Positions 1-10,330 of a stretch of 60,000 bases of DNA are shown here, piece by piece. The stretch's first letter is position 1. Every line of letters begins with the position of its first letter. Origin of the DNA: Polytrichum commune (lineage: Eukaryota > Streptophyta > Polytrichopsida > Polytrichales > Polytrichaceae); NCBI GenBank assembly GCA_950295325.1, contig OX485807.1:48640440-48700439 (forward strand), read 5' to 3'. The notes below the pieces were generated by a model. That model ran no database searches, was not told where the DNA came from, and saw nothing but the letters and a program-made list of their open reading frames with translations. The translations under genes and the position numbers were made by a program.

Positions 1-600
1 TTTGATGCTATCAAGCAACCACTTTATCGATATTTTATCTTTGCGTAGATGTTGATGGACTCCTCACTTGCCTCATTCAAGAAATTATTGAGGAAGTTAT
101 GGCCATTCAAACCTAGGCAGTCCCGGGAACCATCTTCATCTCGCTCAGGGTGAAGGCTTGAGATCTTTCCATGGGAGCAATTCAGGGAAAATGGGGCATC
201 GGATGCTCTGCAATGAGCAAAATCATCAAGAATACAACATGCTTATGAGATTGGTCTGACTCTCTGCAAGCTTAGGATAGGTCCTCGCTTGGAAGTGTTT
301 TGACTTTAAACTACTCGAGCTCGACAGGGAAGTTCAACATTGGCATTTTTTACCTCTTAGCAGTTGAGGTCGCATCAACCTCGGATGTACATATAGCTAG
401 CGTGATGTTGTTTTCCATCATGTATAAACTTGTAATTCATGTAATGTACAAACTCAATGCATTATGACTTCAAAACTTGTATTGTTGATCAGGTTGGCTT
501 GATCTAATCTGTTATTTGTTTAATATTGTGGGTGTTTTCTGTTTGTGTATGTTCAATACTTGATGTGCAATTATTCTTTGATATTTGTCTGAATTCGTTG
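1..600. other. No gene recognised; possible 3' end of a gene to the left
   Basis: No long reading frame. The segment is moderately GC-rich to about base 330 and then becomes AT-rich with several short runs resembling plant 3' UTR sequence (around 410-480). It may be the tail of a transcription unit that starts outside the window, but nothing proves this. Confidence 0.3.
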
Positions 601-603
601 TAA

Positions 604-1110
604 ATGCATTATTTTCCCAAATTTTTCCTCTTTCGACCATTGTCCTTCCATGTGCAACATCAGATGATTCCTTCTTGGAGTATGGTCAAAATGCACTTTT
701 CAGTATCGGGAATTTTCTTTGTTCCACAACAACTACCAATTCTACAATGGACTTTTCCACCAAGCCCGTTGAAGATGGTGTGGTGGATAGTCCACCAAAT
801 GGGCCTCCTTGTTTGCGTAAATCTTGTTCTCCTGCGTCTCCGGTCAAGGGATCCCACTACCTCACGTATGTTGCCTTCTACCTCTAAGAGAGTACCGCAT
901 GGGAAGTTGTACAAGGATTTTGGAAAATCGATATCTTTGGCGGGGATGAGATATGCCGTGCCCGAATGGTCACATGAAGAGATGGTCCAAGTCCTCTGTC
1001 ATGCACCGGCATTTCCACATCCACATGTCCAATCCTTAGGTGTATGGAAGACAAAGACTCACGAAGGTGGACCACCGAGCCGATGTGCTTTGTTACGTCT
1101 TGATGCATGA
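604..1110 (+). other. Unrecognised open stretch, possible gene fragment
   Basis: Two overlapping plus-strand frames (585-887 and 604-1110) span a stretch with more coding-like composition than its surroundings. The second half of the longer frame (about 890-1108) encodes a mixed hydrophilic peptide that contains the residues PHGKLYKDFGKSISLAG. I do not recognise a domain. No clear start context or splice site fixes a gene model. It may be an exon remnant or chance open sequence. Confidence 0.15.
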
Positions 1111-1609
1111 GACCGAAAGTTCATACAATTGCATAAGCTACAATGGTTGCGCGAGTACAAGAAATTTGATAATGGCTACAGTAGAGGGCCAAAGATTCTG
1201 AAGGCAATGGAGATGCCCAACAAAAAAATCACACATGTAGTTTTTATTCACATTATAGAGTCTAAGTATATTCTACATAGATAAGAGCATTTGCACATAC
1301 TATATAGGACACAACGCTGCTGTGAATCACACTCATGGCAACTACAACACACCCGTTATGGTATTATATAAGCTTCTGAACCAATTGAGGTAGACTACAA
1401 ATACAAATTTGGTCATTTTGATCTTTCCATGTGATCTTTCTTGATCAAATATATTCTTTTACTTGACCTCTACAACTTTCTAGTGGTTTTCACTTCATTC
1501 TTGGATTAACAATTTGCTTTATGTACTCCCAATTCACTGGAAAACTCTCATTTTAATGAATATTGCGTTCTTAAAAGTAAGTCGCAATAATATTCGCATA
1601 TTGGTATCT
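1111..1609. other. Non-coding AT-rich stretch
   Basis: No coding region, RNA gene or clear repeat seen. Confidence 0.3.
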
Positions 1610-2105
1610 TAACTTGGACTACGCTGATCACATAATCACCAACTTTAATTGCACAAAATCATAGTACGCTCCAAATCAAAATTTTCCATCCCTGGCATCA
1701 CAATTCACAGTGCACCAACTCATCAGACAATTTAATCTAATACTATATCATCCAAGGATACACTTTTGAATTCCTCCTAAGCTACAAAGATTAAATAATA
1801 TATACAACTGTTGTTCATGTTTCCTTGACTCGGCAACCTGCATGACATCATGTATCCTTGCACATAAACATTGTACATTCTTTTGAAACAAGTTGTACAA
1901 CATCACACATGCAAAGGAGGTAACATTAACTAAGAAGTTCAGACGGAAATGAAACACCCCAACTTCCTTCCCTAAATTCCTTGAACTTAAACCACTTCCA
2001 TCAGGAACTAAGGTCACCATAGCCAGGAGCTCAGCAAGAGCTAGCTTTGGAACATATAGTACCCTTCGTTCTCTCAACGCACGAGAAAGAAAAGGACTTC
2101 ATAAT
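1610..2105 (-). repeat. Dispersed repeat, first copy (second at 53860-54330)
   Basis: The stretch matches 53860-54330 in the same orientation over about 450 bp with many substitutions and small gaps. On the minus strand both copies can encode a similar C-terminus: here RKHEQQLYILFNL followed by a GG-IQK pattern and a stop, there RKYEQQLYILFDL with GG-LQK and a stop at the same place. The local 109-residue minus-strand frame (2077-1748) covers this. It is either an old coding exon copied twice or a transposon fragment. No known domain is recognised. Confidence 0.55.
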
Positions 2106-2562
2106 GCACTTACTGTTCCTATTCTTGGTATTCATAACCTCCTCATAGTCATCATTGCATGCGTAAGAGGAGCTATACATTTGCGTTTTACCAGTCAATT
2201 GACAAACCTACAAATATATCCTCCATCAATAGTCAGAAAATCAAAGAGATACATCAAATACCATCACCTACCTAGTCTTAAATGAACGAAATCTAGACAG
2301 GAAGCAAGAGCCAATCCTCCGCCTCCTTAAAAAAAACTTGGACTTCTACTAACATAACTCTGCCATAGAACCCACCTACCAAAACAAAGGCAATCCAACC
2401 TACCCTATAACAAGGGGACTCTTGAACATGATAGGGTTAAGGGTCTCATATTCACATCGGTGCAAACATTGATATTTTTTTGGTTTTCTTTCCTTTTCTA
2501 CTTTTCCTATTAAGGTGGCAATTAGCAGGTAGGCTGGGCTGGCTAGCTAGCTGACTAAGATA

Positions 2563-2586
2563 CAGTCCTACCTCTTTAATACGACA
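2563..2586 (+). repeat. Left terminal inverted repeat of the pogo element
   Basis: This 24-bp end pairs with 6691-6714 with one mismatch. Subterminal copies of an ATACGAC-like motif (2580-2700 and 6650-6670) are probable transposase-binding repeats. Confidence 0.9.
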
Positions 2587-2984
2587 CTCGATAATACGAC
2601 AACCTCGATATTATGACACAAATTTCGTAAACCAAATTTCCTAGTTCAAATCTACCTCTATACTACGACTATGACAAAGTTAATACGACACTCCTAGACC
2701 CCCCAAATGTCATATTATAGAGGTAATAAATGCATTTATATGGTGGGTCCCACACACTTATATATATAGAAATACATAATTTATGTTAAATTCATAAATC
2801 TTATACATATGAAGTTTGGATTAAGGAAGTTTAAATGTAAAATGATGAGAACCATGAGAAAATAAACATGAGAACCATGAGAACTAGGTTCTCTTTCTAA
2901 AACCCTACTGACACTCACAACACTCATCAATTAGTGTCTTTTTCGCAACAGCTCTTACCCTAAACCCTAAACTAACATCCACAA

Positions 2985-4010
2985 ATCTGGATTCGAGGTT
3001 CTTAGATCAATTTTTATCTGATTGATGTGTTTTTCATATCGTTGGAAAGCTATTGAAATTTCGCTTCTTTTGGTGGTAGTCTTGCTTGATTCCAAGTTGT
3101 ATAGACAAAGTTATGAGCATATGAAGGTCGCCTAGTTCCAGAAATTGATCGATTTGGTTTTGCGATTTGTGAGGTCAGTTCTTATCCGATTACACCCTTC
3201 TTTACATCTTTGGAAAGCTATGAAGATTTCGTTTCTTTTGGCGGTTGTTTTGCTCACTTTCAATGTGTATTCGCAGACTTATGAGCGTTTCAAGGCTGTC
3301 CAAGTTTCAAGCATTCATTCTGATTTTGAGATTTCTAAGGTCAGATCTTATCCGATTACCCTCTTCTACACCTTTATGGAAAGCCATGATGATTACGCTT
3401 CTTTTCTTAGTAGTGTTGCTCAATTTCAACATGTATTGGCAGAGATATGTGTGATTGAAATCTGCCTAAGTTCCAGACATTCATTTCAAGACATCAATCT
3501 TATTCTGCAATGTCTGAGGTCAATTTTAATCCAATTACCATATTCTACACATTGCTGGAAAGATATTTCGATTGTGCTTCTTTTGGTGGTGGTCTTGCTC
3601 ATTTCAGATGTGTATTGACAGGGATGTGTGCGTTTGAATGTTGCCCAAGTTCTAGACATTGATTTCAAGACAACAAACTTGTTTTGCACTTTGTGAGGTG
3701 AGTTCTAATCCGATGACCCTAGTTTGGATATTTTTGAAGAGCTATTTCGATTGTGCTTCTTTTGGTGGTGGTCTTGCTCATTTCAGATGTATATTGACAG
3801 AGATGTGTGCGTTTGAATGTTGCCCAAGTTCTAGACATTGATTTCAAGACAACAAACTTGTTTTGCACTTTGTGAGGTGAGTTCTAATCCGATTACTCTG
3901 TTTTGGATCTTGTTGAAAAGTTGTTTTCACTGTGCTTCTTTTGGTTGTAGTCTCGCTCGATTTCAATGTATATCAACTGAGTTACAATAGTTTAAAGGGT
4001 GATGTTTGAA
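2985..4010 (+). repeat. Tandem array of about six ~179-bp units inside the pogo element
   Basis: A recognisable block (AGGTnAGTTCTnATCCGATTAC and variants) recurs at about 2997, 3173, 3339, 3518, 3697 and 3876, giving spacings of about 176, 166, 179, 179 and 179 bp. Each unit also carries a GGAAAGCTAT-like block and a TTCTTTTGGTGGT block. The last two units are almost identical, so the array has expanded or homogenised recently at its right end. The array sits between the left terminal repeat and the transposase start. The short plus-strand frames at 3145-3841 are products of this repeat and not genes. Confidence 0.85.
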
Positions 4011-4632
4011 TTGCAGTTTCATAATTTCATTATGGTATATTGTTGTCACTTTCAGGATGGAACTAGATGGGAAGAGAAAGAGAACATATTTAACTTTATT
4101 TGAGAAGAGAGAGCTAGTACAAATTCACGGATCAAATCCCAATTGGACTCAACAAATGATAGCAATTGATTTTAATAAGAGGCACAAGGGGAAGGAAGTT
4201 AAGAGAAACACTATCTCTCAGATTCTTAAGAACTCTACAAGGATCTTGGAGGCTGGTGACAACCTCAAAGATATGAAGCGAGAGAAGGCAACAATGTATC
4301 CAGAGCTTGAGAGCGCTTTATTAACCTGGTTTAAACATGCCCACATCTTTATCTGAATCTCAGTTTGATATTAATGTTGTTATCTCTTATGATTCTATGC
4401 TTTTGAGTTTGATGTTGTTTGGGGTCAACCTCTGAATTGTTATGATAAATTTGCAGATTCGTAGTAAAGATGGATTGGTTTCAGATGAGCATTTGGTTAG
4501 CAAGGCCAAGAAATTCAAAAAAGCATTTCTGGAGCAAACTGGAGTCACTGCAGAATTTGTGAGCAGATATGAATCATTTAAGGTTTCAAATGGGTGGTTT
4601 GAGAAGTTTAAGAATAGGCACCAGATTCATAA

Positions 4633-4719
4633 GTAAGTTTCATAAGTTGTTGCATCAAAAGTCATAAGATTTTAGGTGTTGTTTTGAGTGAGTAATTTAA
4701 CTTTTGATTTGATTCGTAG
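4633..4719 (+). other. Intron within the pogo transposase
   Basis: GTAAGT donor and TAG acceptor. Removing it joins the second helix-turn-helix to the catalytic region without a frame change, so the ancestral transposase gene was spliced. Confidence 0.75.
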
Positions 4720-5130
4720 GGTCAACTTTCATGGAGAGAGTGGTGAAGTTAATGCGGAAGCTGTTGCTCAAGCAATGAGGCGAATGCCTGCACTGTTAGC
4801 AACATACAAACCAGAAGATGTTTATAATCTGGATGAGACATGCTTGTATTTTCGTGCACAACCAATCAAAATTCTTGCACAAAGAAATGCGAAGGGCAGG
4901 AAGATACAAAATGATCGGTTTACTTTAGCATTTGCAGTGAATTCCACAAGTACAGACAACTGAAACTCTTGGTAATTCACAAGTCACAACGACCGAGATG
5001 CTTTGGTCGATGGAGTCCTTCCGACATTGTGTATTGGCATGCAAATACTATTGCATGGATGAGGTCAAATATTTTTTAGACTTGGATGCAAAAGCTTAAC
5101 AACCATTTCAAAGGACAAGATCGTAATATC

Positions 5131-5677
5131 CCCGGGTACGCAATTCCCGTATTATATGGTCCTGATTATAATCACTTATAATGCGTTTTAGTCCAATATT
5201 GAGTGATACAATTTGTTTTAATGTAAGAAATCCTTGTAGCCCTTCTAACAAGGAATCCAAAAATGTAATTATATATAGGAAATGAATATATTTTGAAGCA
5301 TATAATTGCATTAAAAACCTAATTATATGATTTTTTTAATACATGTATCATAGGTCAAACTACCCAACTTTTTGGATTTTTTAATAAAATTTTAACATTG
5401 TGAATGAATCATAATTTTAATGGGAGGCAACTATTCGTGGCTTATAATTTTAATGGGAGGCTTAATAAATATGCAACCCAACTTTTTTTCATCTCATTTT
5501 ATTTAATTTGGTCTTTACCCAACTTTTTTGTCATCTCATTTGATTTAATTTGGTCTTCACCCAACTTTTTGATAATTTTAATTTGATATAATTTGATATA
5601 ATTTTTACAAAAGCTGTCGTCTAAGCCGTTTTAAGTACGATGCCCCCTGCGTATAATATGAGAGTTGCATACCCGGG
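5131..5677 (+). mobile_element. MITE, copy 1 (547 bp), inserted in the pogo transposase
   Basis: Terminal inverted repeats of about 26 bp begin CCCGGGTACGCAA on the left and end TTGCATACCCGGG on the right. An 8-bp target duplication GTAATATC lies at 5123-5130 and 5678-5685. Removing the element and one duplicate restores the transposase reading across the second catalytic Asp. An 8-bp duplication fits the hAT superfamily, but the terminal sequence is not one I can assign with certainty. It has no coding capacity; the 67-residue minus frame inside is non-genic. Copy 2 is at 52090-52565. This copy is about 71 bp longer because of internal duplicated AT-rich segments around 5400-5560. Confidence 0.92.
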
Positions 5678-6690
5678 GTAATATCCTGTTGATTATGGAC
5701 AATGCTTCATGTCATTCCTTGTTTGGTGTGCAACAGAAACAATTGTCAGGTTTTACGGCATTACCCATGACAAATGTGACAATTGTTTTTCTGCCTCCTA
5801 ATTGCACAAGTATAGTGCAACCGTTGGACCAAGGCATAATTGCTACTTTCAAATTGCGATACAAGTCCAAGTTGCTTGAATGGGTTTTATCGCAGTTTGA
5901 TTTAGATCAGCAACAGGATTTGAGAAAGTTGTACCCAACGTTAAACAAGCAATTATTTGGAGCTATAAAGTTTGGACAGATATGGATCCTCATATTATTC
6001 GAAACTGTTGGAGAAAATCATGAATTTTGCCACCTGATTGGAGTGCACACTTTGATAATGAGGACCAAAGAGAAAAATCGAGACTGATCAAGGAGTCCAA
6101 AGACCTAGCCCTTCTTATATTAAAACTGCAGCTTGGGTCATATGAGATGCCATTTGAAGAGTATGTGGTAATGGAAGGTGAAGACATCATTGAGGCTGAA
6201 TATTGCATGTCAGAGCTGGTTGATATGGCCTTAGAACAGAAAATAAAGCCAGCTAGTTTGGACCTTACTGCTGAGACCGTAAACCCTTTAGATGTTGATG
6301 AGAGACCTCCACCTATTGTGAAACTGACGGATGCTCAACAACATGCTCAACTATTAGCTACATTTATGATGGACAATTCATTAGACTTCACTCCAGCAGA
6401 TCTGATGAAATTGCAGGGCATAGTACAAAAGCTCAATAAGATATCTGTTGCTAACTTGAAGTGGCAACATCAACGCACTATTGATTCCTTCTTCAAGTCC
6501 ACATAGGTTTAGTGAGGAGAATTTGCATATTTGTAATACATTTGAAAGAATATTCATTTTTATATATGGCAAAATATCTCAAGTGTGTTTTTTATAAAGT
6601 ACCTCGTTATTGTGACAATGAGGTCCAATTTGTCATATTATTGAATATGTGACACCTCGATAATACGACCTTTTTCTCGTTTCCCAAACG

Positions 6691-6714
6691 TGTCATATTA
6701 AAGAGGTAGGACTG
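6691..6714 (-). repeat. Right terminal inverted repeat of the pogo element
   Basis: Reverse complement of 2563-2586 with one mismatch, followed directly by the TA target duplication at 6715-6716. Confidence 0.9.
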
Positions 6715-6884
6715 TAACATGAATGCGAGTACAATATTCTCGTTTGATGCTAGCAGCTTATGTTAGCCATGAGCTTGCACTAAACATTAGTGTGCTGATT
6801 GAGCTGCCCAAAAAGTATGTCATCGTTTCTCCTCTTTCTGCATGCATTTCTCCACAACCTGGTTGGAGGATGCTTTATCATGGG

Positions 6885-7942
6885 GGACGTTAAGTCCCCA
6901 CCCCCCACGAACTTTTCGGGAGAGGAATTTAAGGGCAAGGGCAGCCGCTCGTTGGATTTTTTGGAACCGATTGAAAATTGCTGCCCGTCGGCCTGACTTC
7001 GAAAAAATCATTGTCCTTGCATTCTTGAAGGCCGCTTATCCACAAATCCCGTATTAAGTGCATTTCATCTTCAAGGTCCCAAATCCAATATATATGTTCA
7101 CTTCCATTGAGTAAGTAAGCAATTGACTTGGATTTCATTTTCAAAGTGAAACCGTCAATAAAGCATGTAATTAACTTGGAAGTCAAAAATATTACAAAAT
7201 CCTCATTAGCACTGAGGTTATAATTATGTGACTTACCATTGAAAGGGACTTTGTCATTCGGAAATGGAACTAAAATTAATGATCTATTCTTAATATATTT
7301 TATATTTTATATTTTATACCTTCTATCATCACAAAGTTTTATACGCATTTAAAATAATTAAGTGTGATTGAATGCAACTAAGTCTAATAAATTCTAGATT
7401 TATTTGGGCTTGATTAGGATTAATCATAATTAATTATAATTACATTACATTAAATCATATTTAATTGGTTTGAATGTGTATGAATACTTCGTGAAAGTAG
7501 ACGGAATTACTAAAATATTATAAAATATCATACTAAATCAAAACACTAAATTTAAGTGTCATTTTAGAATGACAAAGACAATTTCAAATGGTAAGTCATA
7601 AAAATTATAATCTCAATGTTAATGAGGATTTTGTAATTTTATTTGACCTCCAAGTTAATTACGTGCTTCATTGATGGTTTCACTTCCGGAATGAAATCCC
7701 AATGAATTGCTTGTTTGCTAATTGGAAGTGCACATATATATTGGATTTTAGACCTTGAAGGTGAAGTGCACACTCAATATGCGATTTGTAGTCAAAAGGC
7801 CTTCAAGAATGCAAGGGCAACATTTTTTTTGAAGTTGGGCGGGGTGGGCAACAATTTTTGGCCGGGTTCAGAAATTTCCTTGGAGGCTACCCCCGCTTAG
7901 ATCTGACACCCCCCATAGTTTGTATGGGGGAACTTAATGTCC
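6885..7942. mobile_element. Fold-back element with ~450-bp inverted arms, copy 1
   Basis: The left arm (6885 to about 7360) is the inverted copy of the right arm (about 7450-7942). The tips read GGACGTTAAGTCCCC on the left and GGGGGAACTTAATGTCC on the right. The same arm sequence recurs at about 17165-17490, 21495-21880, 21950-22165, 39720-40399, 43621-44170 and 44180-44809. No target duplication is obvious. Read from centre to tip, each arm has a partly open frame including KLITCFIDGFT and HIYWILDLEGEVHS; this copy shows it on minus 7186-6929 and plus 7715-7900. No transposase is present, so it must be a non-autonomous, palindromic DNA element or one of unknown class. Confidence 0.8.
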
Positions 7943-8638
7943 GTTGTACTGCCTTGGCCACAACCAGCATCCCAGTCAACGAATTTTTTTCCACTTTTTA
8001 CTGGGGTGAAATGGCTATTATAATGGTTTTTTACATTGCAGTTTCGGCTATGTGAACATGAAAGGAAATTGTAAGCATTGCGATGAAATGTGTGGTAGAA
8101 TGAAATTGCCGCTATCTAAAATGGACAGTAGAGAAATGCAAATGCGATACTTGTTGTGATGCCTTTTGGAAGTTTAGCTAAGTGAAAAATAAAAAATATT
8201 GCAAAGCCACTATTGGAACAAGGAAATGCAGCAGTAAATTTGCGAAATTACATCCCACAAATTACGTCACAAAAAATTTAGGAGGAAACCACTTCTTTAT
8301 TTACAATGGCATGCATCGCCAATAAGCCGTATGAGATGTAGGCTCTTAAAAATAGAAGTTATATAAGATCCTTGTATTCTAAATAGTTATGAAGAAGTGG
8401 GAAAATTTCCCTAAATGTCTCATTCTATGCAAATCAAACACCAAGTGCATATCGGCTGCGCTTCGGCTTGCAAGCTCTCCAATCTGAAACGACATCCTTG
8501 TACAGGAATGATGTCAATGTGTAATTTTGCTGCCCAATTTTCTTGAAATCTGCACCAAAACCACCCTAAACCAGTGAGAAACAAGACATCATCAAAAACA
8601 TATCCTCAAAATGCCAAAAAAACAACCGGAAGGGCCTC
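7943..8638. other. Non-coding spacer
   Basis: No gene or RNA recognised. AT-rich with short open frames only. Confidence 0.35.
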
Positions 8639-9002
8639 AAATGAGGCCCTCAAGAATGAGGACAGGATAGGAAGTGGCCCCTAAACCCATAATGTTTGGG
8701 GAGACACGTGCATGGTAGGTTTTTGGCGGGTATACCCCCCCCCCCCCCGGTCTAGAGGTAGTGGAGCGGGCCCTTCCGGTTGAGGCCACGTTTTTTTCTT
8801 GTGAAAACATGGGAAAGAAAAAAAAATTTCACAAGTTTTCACAAGAAAAAAACGTGGCCTCAACCGGAAGGGCCCGCTCCACTACCTCTAGATGGGGGGG
8901 GGGGGTTATACCCGCCAAAAACCCACCATGCATGTGTCTCCCCAAACATTATGGGTTTAGGGGCCACTTCCTATCATGTCCTCATTCTTGAGGGCCTCAT
9001 TT
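8639..9002. mobile_element. Near-perfect hairpin element, 364 bp (arms ~165 bp)
   Basis: The left arm begins AAATGAGGCCCTCAAGAATG and the right arm ends with its inverse. Arms differ by only a few bases plus different lengths of the C/G run (8737-8750 and 8894-8906). The loop lies at about 8800-8840. The arms pair so well that the insertion must be young or the arms have been kept alike. It is probably a fold-back MITE, and any transcript across it would fold into a long double-stranded RNA. The frames at 8681-9100 are by-products of the palindrome. Confidence 0.88.
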
Positions 9003-9205
9003 ATGAGTACACGTCAAAACTTCATAAAGAAAAAAACTTGAGAAAGAAAAAATATCACACATCAATTGACATGTTAGAAATTGAAATGACACATACTTAG
9101 AAATTGGAAATTGAGGCGACATTTTAGAATAATCTTAGCCCTCAGCCCTCAGCCAATGCATTACTCCCCAAAAAATACAGCCAGGGTTTAGGGTTTAGGA
9201 CGTAC

Positions 9206-9642
9206 CTTCTTTTCGGAATTTTTCGCTTCTTTGTTGGAGGTTCATGTGAGGTTGGTAGCAATTGGGTGTCTGATTGCTTATGGAAGCCATCAAAACTGTT
9301 GCTACCACCACTTGAAGGCGCATCGACAGTAAATGGGGACCCACTGATGTCCAATGCATCAGCCTCAAATGGAGCAGGTACATGCAGTGGGGTGGGAAAA
9401 AAAATGGTTGCAAACGCGGTTGAAGAGATCTGGACAACCTCTTGCATTGCGGCAGTTGATAATTCTCCCCCAGGGGTGATCATCAACACCCTCTGCTTGA
9501 AGGAGGGACGTTTTCCAGAACCAGATGCAGGTGCCATTGCCATGGTAGAGCAACTGCCACCTACACTCACTACAACTGCCGAAGCAGGGGACGATGCCCC
9601 GGATGCAGGTGACATGGTGGAGGGATTAGCAGGTGTCGCCAT
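9206..9642 (-). CDS. Ser/Pro/Ala-rich first exon of an unrecognised, possibly nuclear protein
   Basis: The minus-strand frame is open from 9747 to 9142. The best start is the ATG at 9642 (MATPANPSTMSPASG), because the sequence upstream looks like leader. The product is rich in Ser, Pro, Ala and Gly and ends in a basic cluster, PTKKRKIPKRR, that resembles a nuclear localisation signal. A strong splice donor (AAG followed by GTACGT) ends the exon at 9206. The next exon would lie to the left, and I could not find it before the hairpin element at 9002. The local GC content is higher than in the flanks. It could be a host gene fragment or part of a transposon-encoded accessory protein. No domain is recognised. 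Confidence 0.4.
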
Positions 9643-9747
9643 GAGAAACGCCGGAGCAGGGGATCGCAGATCCACATGCGACCACACAAAACCAACTCCT
9701 AGGTAGCTAGGCGATGTGGAGCGGCGAGGCGAACACCAGACGATCAC

Positions 9748-10330
9748 ACAAAACCAGATCGGGCAAAGGCGACGCTAATGCACACACAATGCACACACAA
9801 CAATTGCACATACCACTTCGGAAAACAACAATGCACATACCTGTTGATTGCAGATTCCATAAATAAGATGTCGCCACTCCCAGCTCTGTAACACCCACTC
9901 TCTATACCCACACCCATCCTCATCCTCATTAGTGAATGCAATGAGAATTGTGCACAAACCCTACCTAAAAAATGCCCAGACTTCAATGTGGCTCCAAGCC
10001 TCCAACTCTAACGGCCTCAACAGAACAACCATGCACAACATTGTCTATCAGATCTGGAGTCTGGACTCTGGAGAGAGTGGACAATGCACAAGTTCGCCGC
10101 GAATGGAACTAGCGGATGAATATGCCAGTCTGCGAAAGGGCTTCGTCCATATGAACAGGTGGCCGCGAATGGCCCGGAGCGACATGGAGAATTGGGCGAC
10201 ATAAGGTGGCGGAGTGGAGGGATGGGCCGCCGATGTGTAGGGTCGGCGAGGTGACCCAATGGCGACGTGACTGAATGGGCGGGAGGTGGGGGCAGCATGG
10301 AGGGTCTTTACTGCTTCTACTCATTGTAGA
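9748..10330 (-). other. GC-rich stretch upstream of the 9.2-9.6 kb exon
   Basis: Probable leader or promoter-proximal DNA of the minus-strand exon. Overlapping frames on both strands reflect GC-rich composition and not genes. An inverted pair (GATTTGGGCGATT at about 10330 and AATAATCGCCCAAATA at about 10407) lies at its upstream edge and may be a small element end. Confidence 0.3.

Larger units (their letters stand above)
4057..6506 (+). pseudogene. Pogo/Tigger transposase, inactivated
   Basis: The protein can be followed in order through several frames. From the ATG at 4057 comes a basic N-terminus and a CENP-B/Psq-type helix-turn-helix (LTLFEKRELVQIHG, then QQMIAIDFN). A second helix-turn-helix follows at 4457-4632 (VSDEHLVSKAKKFKKAF, ending FEKFKNRHQIHK). 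A clean 87-bp intron (4633-4719, GTAAGT to TAG) joins in frame to the DDE region. The three catalytic Asp residues lie in YNLDET (~4834), LLIMDNASCH (~5690) and IVQPLDQGI (~5830). Damage: a frame change near 4960, a TAG at about 5078, a MITE inserted at 5131-5677, and another frame change between 5956 and 6027. The C-terminal part (6027-6506) ends with a normal stop. All three catalytic residues survive, so the loss of function comes from breaks and not from active-site change. An intron near 4340-4456 is likely but its donor is unclear. Confidence 0.9.
2563..6714 (+). mobile_element. Complete but dead pogo/Tigger-type (Tc1/mariner superfamily) DNA transposon, 4152 bp
   Basis: Both ends are visible. 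The left end begins CAGTCCTACCTCTTTAATAC and the right end is its reverse complement with a single C/T difference over the first 24 bp. The ends are flanked by TA at 2561-2562 and 6715-6716, the target duplication typical of pogo and mariner elements. Inside lie a tandem array (about 2990-4010), a decayed transposase gene (4057-6506) and a younger 547-bp MITE (5131-5677). Superfamily membership rests on the CENP-B-like DNA-binding region and the DDE_1-type catalytic region. Frameshifts and a stop codon show it cannot make its own transposase now. Confidence 0.93.

Noticed and set aside
3145-3841. Plus-strand frames of 60-157 residues with similar repeated peptides
   Set aside because: They arise from the ~179-bp tandem repeat; repeats of the peptide reflect the repeat unit, and frames change between units.
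2985-4010. CRISPR-like array
   Set aside because: Units are ~179 bp and contiguous, without short repeats separated by unique spacers; the host is a plant.
8681-9100. Three overlapping frames of 60-106 residues
   Set aside because: They run through the arms and loop of a palindrome and mirror each other.
9932-10324. Overlapping frames on both strands (71-93 residues)
   Set aside because: GC-rich leader-like sequence gives long frames in several phases; none has a recognisable protein signature.
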